The notes under the pieces were generated by a model, which was not told the DNA's origin, did not search any database, and saw nothing but the letters and a program-made list of their open reading frames with translations. Shown in pieces: positions 33,625 through 41,267 of a stretch of DNA of 52,765 nucleotides; positions within the stretch are counted from its first letter, which is position 1, and the number at the start of each line of letters is the position of its first letter. The stretch lies in contig JAGQYM010000031.1 of NCBI GenBank assembly GCA_020436085.1, positions 1 to 52,765 of the forward strand. The letters run 5' to 3'. The DNA is from Cyclobacteriaceae bacterium (GTDB lineage Bacteria; Bacteroidota; Bacteroidia; Cytophagales; Cyclobacteriaceae). Both the position numbers and the translations under genes were made by a program.

Positions 33625-34710
33625 ATGAAATCTTTTTCTATCAAAACTTTCATAGTCGTATTGCTCTCGGCAGGAACGCTGGTAAGTAATGCGCAAATCA
33701 CAACACCTCGAACTCCGAGTCCTGCAGCTTCTGCATCTCAAACGATCGGGATATCAAATGTGTCGGTAAACTACTCGCGTCCGTCCGTGCGTGGCAGAGA
33801 GGTATGGGGAAAAATGGTACCCTATGGCTGGAACAAACAAACCTTCGGACTTGGAAATGATGCTCCCTGGCGAGCGGGCGCAAATGAAAACACAACTATA
33901 GAATTTTCTCATGATGCAAAGTTCGCAGGCAAGAATGTACCTGCTGGAAAGTATGGATTGTTCTTCGTTGTCAACGCTGACAACAGTGGCGAAGTCATTC
34001 TATCAAAAGACAACCAGTCATGGGGAAGCTTCTTTTACATCGCCAGCAATGATCAGATGCGCGCACCTATTCAGCTGCGCGACATCCCTCACGCTGAGCG
34101 CTTAACCTATGACTTTATTAATATCGATCAAAACTCGGCAGAGCTGGTTTTGAATTGGGAGAAAAAGCAATTCCCTGTTAAGGTAGAATTTGCTGTGAAT
34201 GACATTGTCATGGCGAATGCCGCGGAAGAATTAAAAGGCGTGAAAGGTTTCAACTGGATTGGGCCAAACAGCGCTGCTAACTATGCACTCCAAAATAATA
34301 CTCACCTTGAAGAAGGTCTGAAGTATGCCAACCAGGCTGTTGCAGCAAACAACAGCTTTACAACTAACAGGGTTAAAGCAGGGCTACTCACTGCTACAGG
34401 AAAGGGTGCAGAGGCTGAGCAACTAATGAAAGGATCTATTGATCTCGCGACAGAAGCTGAGCTCAATGTATATGCTTACCAACTGATGGGCCAGAATAAT
34501 GATGACAAAGCCCTCGAACTGCTTTTGCTGAACGCAAAAAAGCATCCTGAAAGCGCTAATGTTTGGGATAGTTTAGGCGATGGCTACTTAAAAAAAGGAG
34601 ATAATAAGAATGCGATTAAGTCTTATAAGAAATGTTTGACATTAAATCCTAATCCTGCCCTTAAGGCTGTGTCTGAACAACACCTTAAAGATTTAGGGGT
34701 TTCGATTTAA
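33625..34710 (+). CDS. secreted DUF2911/TPR protein
   Basis: A 361-residue protein with a signal peptide (about residues 1-24, ending VSNAQ). The DUF2911 domain spans about residues 25-175 (SQTIGISNVSVNYSRPSVRGREVWG, then PAGKYGLFFV). A C-terminal helical part contains tetratricopeptide-like repeats (KYANQAVAANN, then NVWDSLGDGYLKKGDNKNAIKSYKKCLTLNP). DUF2911 has no settled function. A bidirectional-looking hairpin with a T-run follows at 34730-34756. The 169 nt upstream hold no gene and no convincing promoter. Confidence 0.85.
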   Translation: MKSFSIKTFIVVLLSAGTLVSNAQITTPRTPSPAASASQTIGISNVSVNYSRPSVRGREVWGKMVPYGWNKQTFGLGNDAPWRAGANENTTIEFSHDAKFAGKNVPAGKYGLFFVVNADNSGEVILSKDNQSWGSFFYIASNDQMRAPIQLRDIPHAERLTYDFINIDQNSAELVLNWEKKQFPVKVEFAVNDIVMANAAEELKGVKGFNWIGPNSAANYALQNNTHLEEGLKYANQAVAANNSFTTNRVKAGLLTATGKGAEAEQLMKGSIDLATEAELNVYAYQLMGQNNDDKALELLLLNAKKHPESANVWDSLGDGYLKKGDNKNAIKSYKKCLTLNPNPALKAVSEQHLKDLGVSI

Positions 34711-34729
34711 AACAAAATAACGCCAAGTG

Positions 34730-34756
34730 AAAGGCAGCTACGATAGCTGCCTTTTT
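34730..34756 (+). terminator. Rho-independent terminator after the DUF2911 gene
   Basis: An 11-bp perfect stem (AAAGGCAGCTA pairing with TAGCTGCCTTT), a CGA loop and continuing T residues. The T-run overlaps the stop codon of the convergent lactonase gene (34755-34757). Confidence 0.88.
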
Positions 34757-35768
34757 ATTTAATCAGTTCTATTTTCAGAATCATGGCATCGGAGGTCATG
34801 AAAAGAACGGACTCATCTTCATTGAGTGCGCAATTCGAAATGGGTGCACCACTTATTATTGTACCGAGATGCTCACCTTTAGGAGTGAATACAAAGACGC
34901 CTCCCGGTCCAGTCGCGAAAAGAATTCCTTTCTTATTTACTTTCATTCCATCGGGTAATCCATTGTTTTCCTCAACCATAGATGTGGCATCAAAGAAAAC
35001 TGATTCATTGGTTAGGTTTCCATCCTCATCGACATCAAATACCATCCACACCGCGCGCTCCGGATCAGAATTAGACACATAGCATTTTTTGTAATCCTTA
35101 CTGAACGCGATGCCATTCGGGCGGGTCAGATTCTTTGTCATTAAAAAAACTTCTCCTTCAGGCGAAATACGATATACTCCCTGAAACTCTGTTTCCTTCA
35201 ATGAATCAGCCGCTTGTTGTTCCAACCCATAAGGAGGGTCTGTAAAATATAAATTGCCATTGGGGCCAAATGCTGCATCATTAGGGCTGTCAAATTTCAT
35301 ACCTTCAAAATTGTCGGCAAGCGTAGCGAATGACGCTGTTGGAGAAGACAAGCTCGCATCCATTCTAGCTATCCTTCTGTCACCATGCTGACATAGCACC
35401 AAACGGTTCTCTGCGTCAAGCAATAATCCATTGGATCCCATCTCTCCTCCTCTCGGCTTAGATCCAGTATAACCTGACGGCTCGAGATAAACCGAAACGC
35501 TGTCTCCATCCCATTTATAAATTTTGTTGGTCGGAACATCAGACCAGATCAGTAATTTTTGTTCGCTCAACCAAAGTGGTCCCTCACTCCAATCAAAACC
35601 ATCCGCAATTAATTCGGGTCTTGCTCCAGAAGAAATTATAGTGTTGAGTCGATCATCTACCACTTTCACATCCCCTACATATGTCTTCTCTTGCTCAGGT
35701 TCCTTCTTTGTCGAACATGATGCTACAAGTAGCGTAACAAAAGACGTTAGAATTATATACTGCTTCAT
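34755..35768 (-). CDS. SMP-30/gluconolactonase family lipoprotein
   Basis: 337 residues with a lipoprotein signal (LLVASC, lipidated C18), then a six-bladed propeller of the SMP-30/LRE type. Landmarks are DWSEGPLW (the metal-binding glutamate), FDSPNDAAFGPNGNLYFTDPPYG, TRPNGIAFSKDYKKCYVSNS and GLPDGMKVNKKG. Family members hydrolyse gluconolactone or similar sugar lactones using a divalent metal. It lies 6 nt after the gluconokinase/6-phosphogluconate dehydrogenase gene, which supports gluconolactone as substrate. Being a lipoprotein, it would act outside the cytoplasm, so gluconate would then need uptake. Confidence 0.87.
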   Translation of the reverse strand: MKQYIILTSFVTLLVASCSTKKEPEQEKTYVGDVKVVDDRLNTIISSGARPELIADGFDWSEGPLWLSEQKLLIWSDVPTNKIYKWDGDSVSVYLEPSGYTGSKPRGGEMGSNGLLLDAENRLVLCQHGDRRIARMDASLSSPTASFATLADNFEGMKFDSPNDAAFGPNGNLYFTDPPYGLEQQAADSLKETEFQGVYRISPEGEVFLMTKNLTRPNGIAFSKDYKKCYVSNSDPERAVWMVFDVDEDGNLTNESVFFDATSMVEENNGLPDGMKVNKKGILFATGPGGVFVFTPKGEHLGTIISGAPISNCALNEDESVLFMTSDAMILKIELIK

Positions 35769-35774
35769 TATTTC

Positions 35775-37676
35775 TTATTTCCAATTTGTGTGATGAGATG
35801 AACCGCTCGGGTCATCGGTTCTTTGATAACCATGTGCTCCAAAATAATCTCTTTGCCCTTGAATAAAATTTGCATTTGAATTGCCGAGGGTGATTGACTG
35901 CAAATAAATTAATGAACTGGTCATCGCAGGAACCGGAATATTTGATGATACTGCTGCTGATATCAGCTGACTTGCATTTTGGATCTTGTTGTTGATCTTC
36001 TTTTGCCAGAGTGAATCATTCAAAATCAACTCATGCTGCCTAAAGGTTGTTACCAATTCTTCCATCAAATTGGAGCGAATAATACATCCATTGGTCCATA
36101 TTCTTGCCAACGCAGAAAGATTCACATTCCATGAATATTTTTTGGAGGCTGCCTCGATTAAATGAAACCCCTGATGATGATTGCTGATTCTGCAGACTTG
36201 ATATACTTCTTTCAATTCGTCAGCGGACAAATTTAATTTTGCCTGGCCTACTGATACTTGCTTAGCCAGTGATTCTCTCACATCCTTGAAGGCTGATAAA
36301 TATCGGGCGAACAACGATTCTGCGATAGTCGGGATTGGAACACCCAATTCAGCCGCAGTTATAGTTGTCCAACTACCGGTGCCTTTGTTTTCGGCTTTAT
36401 CCAAAATCTTATCAATCAACCACCCATTGTTCTCCTTCTTGCGAAGAACATCACAACTAACTGCGAGTAAATAACTATCTACTTCAGTTTCTGACCAGCT
36501 CTCAAAAATATCTGCGATCTGATCCGGATTTAAGTTTTGTCCGAAACGTAGAATGCTGTAGACCTCGGCAAGCAACTGCATTTCTGCATACTCAATTCCG
36601 TTGTGAACCATCTTCACAAAATGTCCCGCTCCTGAATTACCTATCCAGTCTACGCATGGCTCATTGTTCTTGTCTTTTGCGGCAATCTGTTCCAATAAAG
36701 GCGCGATCGTACCGTAAGACGCCTTGTTACCACCAACCATAATGGAAGGGCCATTCAATGCACCTTCCTCCCCACCGGAAATTCCAGCGCCAATAAAGTT
36801 AACACCTTGTTTTTCAGCTAACGCCTGTCTTCGTTCGGTTTCCTTGTAGTGCGAATTGCCACCATCCACAATGATGTCTCCTTTGTTCAATAATGGAAGA
36901 AGTTGTTGAAGCATCATATCCATCGGCTCTCCGGAAGGGATCATGCAAAGGATGATACGAGGCATTGAAAGCGAAGCAACAAATTGAGAAGCATCTTCAA
37001 ACCCCGATGCATTTTTCAACTCACTGTAGGATGAAATTGACTTCAACGCAACGCCCTCCTCCTTGCCTTCTACTCTCTGGTTAAATAAAGAAAGTTTAAA
37101 CCCATTTCTTCCGAAATTTCTCGCAAGGCTTCGACCCATCACGCCCATGCCAACTATTCCTACCGAAGTTTCCATATTTTGAAAATGCAATAGCATTAAA
37201 TCTAATATTTTCTCTGGAGACAAACTGACATCAAACGAAATTGCATATGAGGGAATTTCAAGAATATCAAATTGGGATTTCAGTAATGAGGCTGGCATAT
37301 AATGTCCTTTGCGCCCCTCCATTCTACTGATAATACAGTCAGAAGAACCGTTAAGTAGAAACCAGACGCAATGACTTTCAATTCCCGTCATTAGTTGTAT
37401 CCGATAACTCTCTTTTAGTGCTGAACATGCGATTACAGCCGAGCCCCTAATCAATTGTTCTTTAGCCAGCTCGTGAAGTCGCTGCAACCAACCTTGTCTA
37501 TCCTCATCATTAAGTGGAGTTCCCGCGCGCATTTTTGCAACATTTTCTTCGGGGTGGTAATCATCTGCATCAAAAAATGGAATAGCCATTTTGTTGGCAA
37601 GCATCTGTCCAAGGGTTGTTTTGCCGGACCCGGAAACGCCAAAGATGAAAATGATCTTATTTAGAGAGGGAGTCAA
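35775..37676 (-). CDS. gluconokinase / 6-phosphogluconate dehydrogenase fusion
   Basis: A 633-residue two-domain protein. Residues 1-165 are a complete gluconokinase of the GntK type: P-loop GVSGSGKTT at 13-21, FFDADDYHPEENVAKM, and VIACSALKESYR. From residue 168 it is a full 6-phosphogluconate dehydrogenase: dinucleotide motif GIVGMGVMG, DGGNSHYKETERR, GISGGEEGA, the catalytic lysine in GHFVKMVHNGIEYAEMQ, GSWTTITAAELGVPIPTIAESLFAR, and a normal C-terminus with FGAHGYQRTD. The protein would turn gluconate and ATP into 6-phosphogluconate and then ribulose-5-phosphate, CO2 and NAD(P)H. No frameshift separates the parts. The start is TTG (37674-37676), and no ATG lies between the upstream in-frame stop and the P-loop. 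Confidence 0.94.
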   Translation of the reverse strand: MTPSLNKIIFIFGVSGSGKTTLGQMLANKMAIPFFDADDYHPEENVAKMRAGTPLNDEDRQGWLQRLHELAKEQLIRGSAVIACSALKESYRIQLMTGIESHCVWFLLNGSSDCIISRMEGRKGHYMPASLLKSQFDILEIPSYAISFDVSLSPEKILDLMLLHFQNMETSVGIVGMGVMGRSLARNFGRNGFKLSLFNQRVEGKEEGVALKSISSYSELKNASGFEDASQFVASLSMPRIILCMIPSGEPMDMMLQQLLPLLNKGDIIVDGGNSHYKETERRQALAEKQGVNFIGAGISGGEEGALNGPSIMVGGNKASYGTIAPLLEQIAAKDKNNEPCVDWIGNSGAGHFVKMVHNGIEYAEMQLLAEVYSILRFGQNLNPDQIADIFESWSETEVDSYLLAVSCDVLRKKENNGWLIDKILDKAENKGTGSWTTITAAELGVPIPTIAESLFARYLSAFKDVRESLAKQVSVGQAKLNLSADELKEVYQVCRISNHHQGFHLIEAASKKYSWNVNLSALARIWTNGCIIRSNLMEELVTTFRQHELILNDSLWQKKINNKIQNASQLISAAVSSNIPVPAMTSSLIYLQSITLGNSNANFIQGQRDYFGAHGYQRTDDPSGSSHHTNWK

Positions 37677-37760
37677 GGAAAGGTTGAGTTCGCTAAAACG
37701 TGTTTACTAAAAATAGACAAAATTGATTATATTGATAGACACCGCCTCCTCCACCTGAAA

Positions 37761-37770
37761 CAAACGTTTG
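37761..37770. promoter_or_regulatory. palindrome CAAACGTTTG, possible LacI-type operator
   Basis: A 10-bp palindrome centred on CG, 4 nt before the ATG of 37775-38200 and 84 nt upstream of the gluconate gene start. LacI/GalR-family operators often have a central CG in an A/T-flanked palindrome, but the site is short. Confidence 0.25.
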
Positions 37771-37774
37771 CACC

Positions 37775-38200
37775 ATGGTTCAACTGATATTTGAAAACGA
37801 ATATGTTGTCTGCGAACTGGACGATTCGCTACCCGTGTTGCGACATCGATGGAAAAAGGAAACCCCTGGAGAAGTTTTCAGGGATAATCTGGTGGCTATT
37901 CAAAAGCAATATCTGAAACTCAGTAAGGTTTATGATTACCTCGCGTGGCTGGCAGATACGCAAGCACTGGGCGAGGTGGACGAAGAAACAGAGAAGTGGT
38001 TTAAAGAAGCTTGGGAGGACTTGCTCTTCAACGAAGCGCAGGTTAAAATTCATGCAGTTGTATTAAGTGAAGACTTCTACGCTGAATATCCAATGGAGAA
38101 ATTCAAACTTGACGCGGAGGACAAATTCAAAAGTCAAGGTGTGCAGCTCGGGGTATTCGAGGAAGAGGAAGAAGCCTACGACTGGATCAGAACAAGATAG
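37775..38200 (+). CDS. conserved small acidic protein, function unknown
   Basis: 141 residues, acidic, without signal peptide or membrane segment. The pattern resembles the small STAS/SpoIIAA-like proteins frequent in Bacteroidota: an N-terminal pair of strands (LIFENEYVVCELDDSLPVLRHRW), a helix, then YDYLAWLADTQALGEV and a C-terminal strand-helix. I cannot assign a function. Its TAG stop touches the stop of convergent lepB with no spacer. Confidence 0.65.
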   Translation: MVQLIFENEYVVCELDDSLPVLRHRWKKETPGEVFRDNLVAIQKQYLKLSKVYDYLAWLADTQALGEVDEETEKWFKEAWEDLLFNEAQVKIHAVVLSEDFYAEYPMEKFKLDAEDKFKSQGVQLGVFEEEEEAYDWIRTR

Positions 38201-39325
38201 CTAGTCGATCAAACTAAACAACCTACGCCATCTGATCTTGTGTAACAAGTCAGCCTCACTGTCAATTGACATCCAGATAAAAAGAGGCTTACCCAAAATA
38301 TGATCTGCGGGCACAAAACCCCAGAATCTTGAATCGAGGGAGTTGTGGCGATTGTCACCCATCATAAAATAGTAGTCTTGTTTGAAAGTGTACTCTGATA
38401 CCAGCTCGCCATCGATAGATAGCTGGCCGTTGCTCACAGTAACATTTTCATTGCCTTCATATTCTTCAATTAGCTCTCCGTATCGGTCGAGCGTGGATGC
38501 ATCAACTTTGATTGTCCAACCTTTCGCTGGAACTTTGAGCGGTCCATAGTTTTCAGCATCCCACTGTCCGTTCATCAGTGATGGAAACAGTGGCGCGCCT
38601 CCTGCCTCGTTCAGTTTACTTCCATCTTCAATCGAGATGATATATGGTGCCTGCTTTAGGTCGGACAATTGATCAGAAGTAAGCAGCATTCGGTACACTG
38701 CCTTTGCGTCAGATGTTCTGCCCAAAAATGAGTAATCATCGCTGTTCATATCAAGGGACGAAAAATTTCGTTGGTGTATTTCATCTTTTGCTGTTACTAC
38801 ATAGCTCAACTTCATTTCCGGTGGATTTTTCGAAATTGTACCGTTGATAAACAACTGGTTATTCTTTATTTCTAATTCATCTCCGCCAACCGCTACACAA
38901 CGCTTGACGAGGTAAGTTTTCAAATCAACGGGCCGTTCAGTTGGGTCTAATAGATCTTTTGGCACATTGAAGACTACGGACTCTCCCCTTTCGACAAAAC
39001 GGAAACCTGGAAATCGATATGACGGCAATTGAATCCAATCGAGATATGACGGAATTTCAGTGCCCCAAATTTTTTGATGTGTTAAAGGAATTTGAAGCGG
39101 GGTGCGAGGTGTTCTACTTCCGTAGTGAATTTTACTAACAAAAAGGTAATCACCTACAAGCAGTGAGTTTTCCATCGATGGAGTTGGTATCACGAATGCT
39201 TCCACTAATGACCACCTGAAAAGTGTGGCTACAACTACTGCGAATACGATCGCTTCCCTCCACTCACGGAGCTTTGATTTTGGCTTTTGTTCTACCTTTT
39301 TCTTCTTGAAGATGTTGAATTTCAT
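38201..39325 (-). CDS. lepB: signal peptidase I
   Basis: A 374-residue membrane-anchored serine protease that removes signal peptides. One N-terminal membrane helix (REWREAIVFAVVVATLFRW) is followed by the Ser motif PTPSMENSL with nucleophile S50 and the Lys motif YLVKRCVAVGGDE with general base K141. The C-terminal box is MGDNRHNSLDSRFWGFVP. A roughly 150-residue insertion between the K box and the C-terminal box makes it longer than E. coli-type enzymes in this part, as usual in Bacteroidota. Its ATG lies inside a 14-bp perfect hairpin (39319-39355), which suggests control of translation. It lies 54 nt downstream of fabF on the same strand. Confidence 0.95.
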   Translation of the reverse strand: MKFNIFKKKKVEQKPKSKLREWREAIVFAVVVATLFRWSLVEAFVIPTPSMENSLLVGDYLFVSKIHYGSRTPRTPLQIPLTHQKIWGTEIPSYLDWIQLPSYRFPGFRFVERGESVVFNVPKDLLDPTERPVDLKTYLVKRCVAVGGDELEIKNNQLFINGTISKNPPEMKLSYVVTAKDEIHQRNFSSLDMNSDDYSFLGRTSDAKAVYRMLLTSDQLSDLKQAPYIISIEDGSKLNEAGGAPLFPSLMNGQWDAENYGPLKVPAKGWTIKVDASTLDRYGELIEEYEGNENVTVSNGQLSIDGELVSEYTFKQDYYFMMGDNRHNSLDSRFWGFVPADHILGKPLFIWMSIDSEADLLHKIRWRRLFSLID

Positions 39326-39355
39326 AGTGGAGTTAGACAGCCTCCACTATGAAAT
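39319..39355 (-). promoter_or_regulatory. 14-bp hairpin enclosing the lepB start codon
   Basis: Arms at 39319-39332 and 39342-39355 are perfectly complementary over 14 bp with a 9-nt loop. In the lepB transcript the 3' arm contains the ATG (39323-39325), so a folded leader would hide the start. No T-run follows, which argues against a terminator. A protein-binding palindrome is the alternative. Confidence 0.7.
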
Positions 39356-39379
39356 ATTACAGGTGAAATCTCAAAAATT

Positions 39380-40627
39380 TCAGACCTTTTTCATCACCAC
39401 AGTAGCATTGTGGCCTCCAAAACCAAACGTGTTGCTCATGGCTACTTTGATCTCTTTTTTCATCTTTTGGCCTAGAACCAAGTTCAGCCCCTGGGGCATT
39501 TCGGGGTCAACTTCTTGCGTGTTGATAGTTGGAGGAATGGTACCCGTTTCAATTGCTTTTAAACAAATTATCGCCTCCGCAGCGCCTGCTGCTCCGAGTA
39601 GATGGCCAATAGCCGACTTCGTTGCGCTTAGATGCAAATGATCAGGTCGCTCACCAAATACTTTTACCACAGCCTTCATTTCGCTCACGTCACCCAATGG
39701 TGTTGATGTAGCATGAGGATTCAAATAATCGACATCTGTGGGTTTTAGGTTTGCGTCTTGAAGCGCCCATTGCATTCCTAACATAGCTCCAAGCCCTTCC
39801 GGATGAGTTGCGGTGAGATGGTATGCATCGGCAGACATTCCTCCACCTGCTACTTCAGCATAGATTTTCGCGCCTCTTTTTTTCGCATGCTCATATTCTT
39901 CTAGCACCAGCGCTCCGGCACCTTCACCCATTACAAACCCATCGCGGCCGACATCAAATGGACGTGAAGCTGTTGCTGGGTCATCGTTTCGTGTTGACAG
40001 GGCCTTCATCGCGCTGAATCCACCAATACCTGCTTCGTTTACCGCGGCCTCTGATCCACCTGTAATTATTATATCCGCTTTGTTCCAACGGATATAATTC
40101 ATTGCATCAATGATTGCCGTATTGGAGGTAGCACAAGCTGACACGGTAGTGAAGTTGGGCCCCATAAATCCGTATTTGATGGAAATCCAACCAGAGGCGA
40201 TGTCAACGATTACTTTTGGAATAAAGTAAGGGTTAATCCTTGGCGTTCCGTCACCGCGCGCAAAGTCTACCACTTCGTTTTGAAAGGTTGTGAATCCACC
40301 CTGACCGGAACCCCAAATCACACCTACTCGCGTTTTGTCAATTGACTCGAGATTGAGTTGTGAGTCGGTTATTGCTTCGCCTGAAGCCACCAGTGCATAT
40401 TGTGTGAAGGGGTCAATCTTTCTTACCTCGCCTTTTTCAAAATAATTGAGCGGATCGAAACCTTTTACTTCGCAAGCAAACTTCACCTTGAACTTTGATG
40501 TATCGAACTTCTTGATATTGGCCGCGCCACTTTTTGCATCAATCAAGTTATTCCAAAACTCGTTGACCGTGTTCCCGAGAGGCGTGACAGCTCCCAATCC
40601 AGTAACTACTACTCGTCTTTGTTCCAT
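39380..40627 (-). CDS. fabF: beta-ketoacyl-ACP synthase II
   Basis: A 415-residue condensing enzyme of fatty acid elongation, joining malonyl-ACP to acyl-ACP. The catalytic C165 is in TVSACATSNTA, and the two histidines are in NPHATSTPLGD and SAIGHLLGAAGA. The C-terminal FGFGGHNATVV loop gates the site. Length and motif order are standard. It is 7 nt downstream of the TetR-type regulator gene and upstream of lepB. No acpP or fabG is adjacent, unlike many fabF loci, so this may be a second, regulated synthase. Confidence 0.95.
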   Translation of the reverse strand: MEQRRVVVTGLGAVTPLGNTVNEFWNNLIDAKSGAANIKKFDTSKFKVKFACEVKGFDPLNYFEKGEVRKIDPFTQYALVASGEAITDSQLNLESIDKTRVGVIWGSGQGGFTTFQNEVVDFARGDGTPRINPYFIPKVIVDIASGWISIKYGFMGPNFTTVSACATSNTAIIDAMNYIRWNKADIIITGGSEAAVNEAGIGGFSAMKALSTRNDDPATASRPFDVGRDGFVMGEGAGALVLEEYEHAKKRGAKIYAEVAGGGMSADAYHLTATHPEGLGAMLGMQWALQDANLKPTDVDYLNPHATSTPLGDVSEMKAVVKVFGERPDHLHLSATKSAIGHLLGAAGAAEAIICLKAIETGTIPPTINTQEVDPEMPQGLNLVLGQKMKKEIKVAMSNTFGFGGHNATVVMKKV

Positions 40628-40634
40628 GTTGGTT

Positions 40635-41225
40635 TTATTTACTTATCTGATTTAAAATTTTTTCGCAGTGGTTGACCACTGCATCCATTGATTTACTTGA
40701 ACGCTCCGCACGAGAAAACATAAGTGCGCCTTCCACGCTACAGAAGAAAAGATAGGCCAGTGACTTTGAATCAATATCTGATTTAAACTCACCAGCCATA
40801 ACACCCTTATCGAGAAGTGATTTGATAAAGTTCACAGTTGAGTTCAACTCAAGTGCTACTCTTTTCCTCATGCCTATGTCATGATCATCCGCTTCGATGG
40901 CCGTGTTGAGTAAAGGACATCCACCTGGGATTGGTGGAGTCAAAACATATGAAGCATAAAAATTAACAACTGCAATTAGTTGCTCTTTATAGGTGCTTGC
41001 ACCCATCATATGCTCACTTACCAATCCCCTGACCTTTTCCATCGCATAATTAAAGGCCTCTTTACGGATCTCTTCCTTGTCAGAAAAATTGCCATAGATC
41101 GCCCCTTTGGTAAGTCCGGTGGCCTTGGTCAAGTCGGACAAGGAAGTTGCCTCAAACCCCTTTTTATTAAAGATTGGCGCTGTTTTCTCGACTATGAACT
41201 GCCGTGTACGATCTGCTTTGCCCAT
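40635..41225 (-). CDS. TetR/AcrR family transcriptional regulator
   Basis: A 196-residue regulator. The N-terminal helix-turn-helix reads ATSLSDLTKATGLTKGAIYGNFSDKEEI (residues about 25-52), the typical TetR signature. The C-terminal ligand domain resembles the YxaF/LmrA-type (PGGCPLLNTAIEADD). A 20-bp perfect palindrome lies 23 nt before its ATG and is the likely autoregulatory operator. It sits 7 nt before fabF, so the operator probably also controls fabF. The ligand could be an acyl-CoA or a xenobiotic; this is not visible in the sequence. Confidence 0.88.
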   Translation of the reverse strand: MGKADRTRQFIVEKTAPIFNKKGFEATSLSDLTKATGLTKGAIYGNFSDKEEIRKEAFNYAMEKVRGLVSEHMMGASTYKEQLIAVVNFYASYVLTPPIPGGCPLLNTAIEADDHDIGMRKRVALELNSTVNFIKSLLDKGVMAGEFKSDIDSKSLAYLFFCSVEGALMFSRAERSSKSMDAVVNHCEKILNQISK

Positions 41226-41247
41226 TTGCAGGGCAAAGATAATAAAT

Positions 41248-41267
41248 AATATACCGATCGGTATATT
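41248..41267. promoter_or_regulatory. TetR-type operator palindrome
   Basis: A perfect 20-bp palindrome, AATATACCGATCGGTATATT, fills half of the 42-nt gap between the sortilin-like gene stop and the tetR start. ATACCGATCGGTAT-type centres are common among TetR-family operators. Confidence 0.65.

Noticed and set aside
38198-38203. Zero-gap convergent stop codons (TAGCTA) as a regulatory palindrome
   Set aside because: Six bases arising from two abutting stop codons; no further symmetry.
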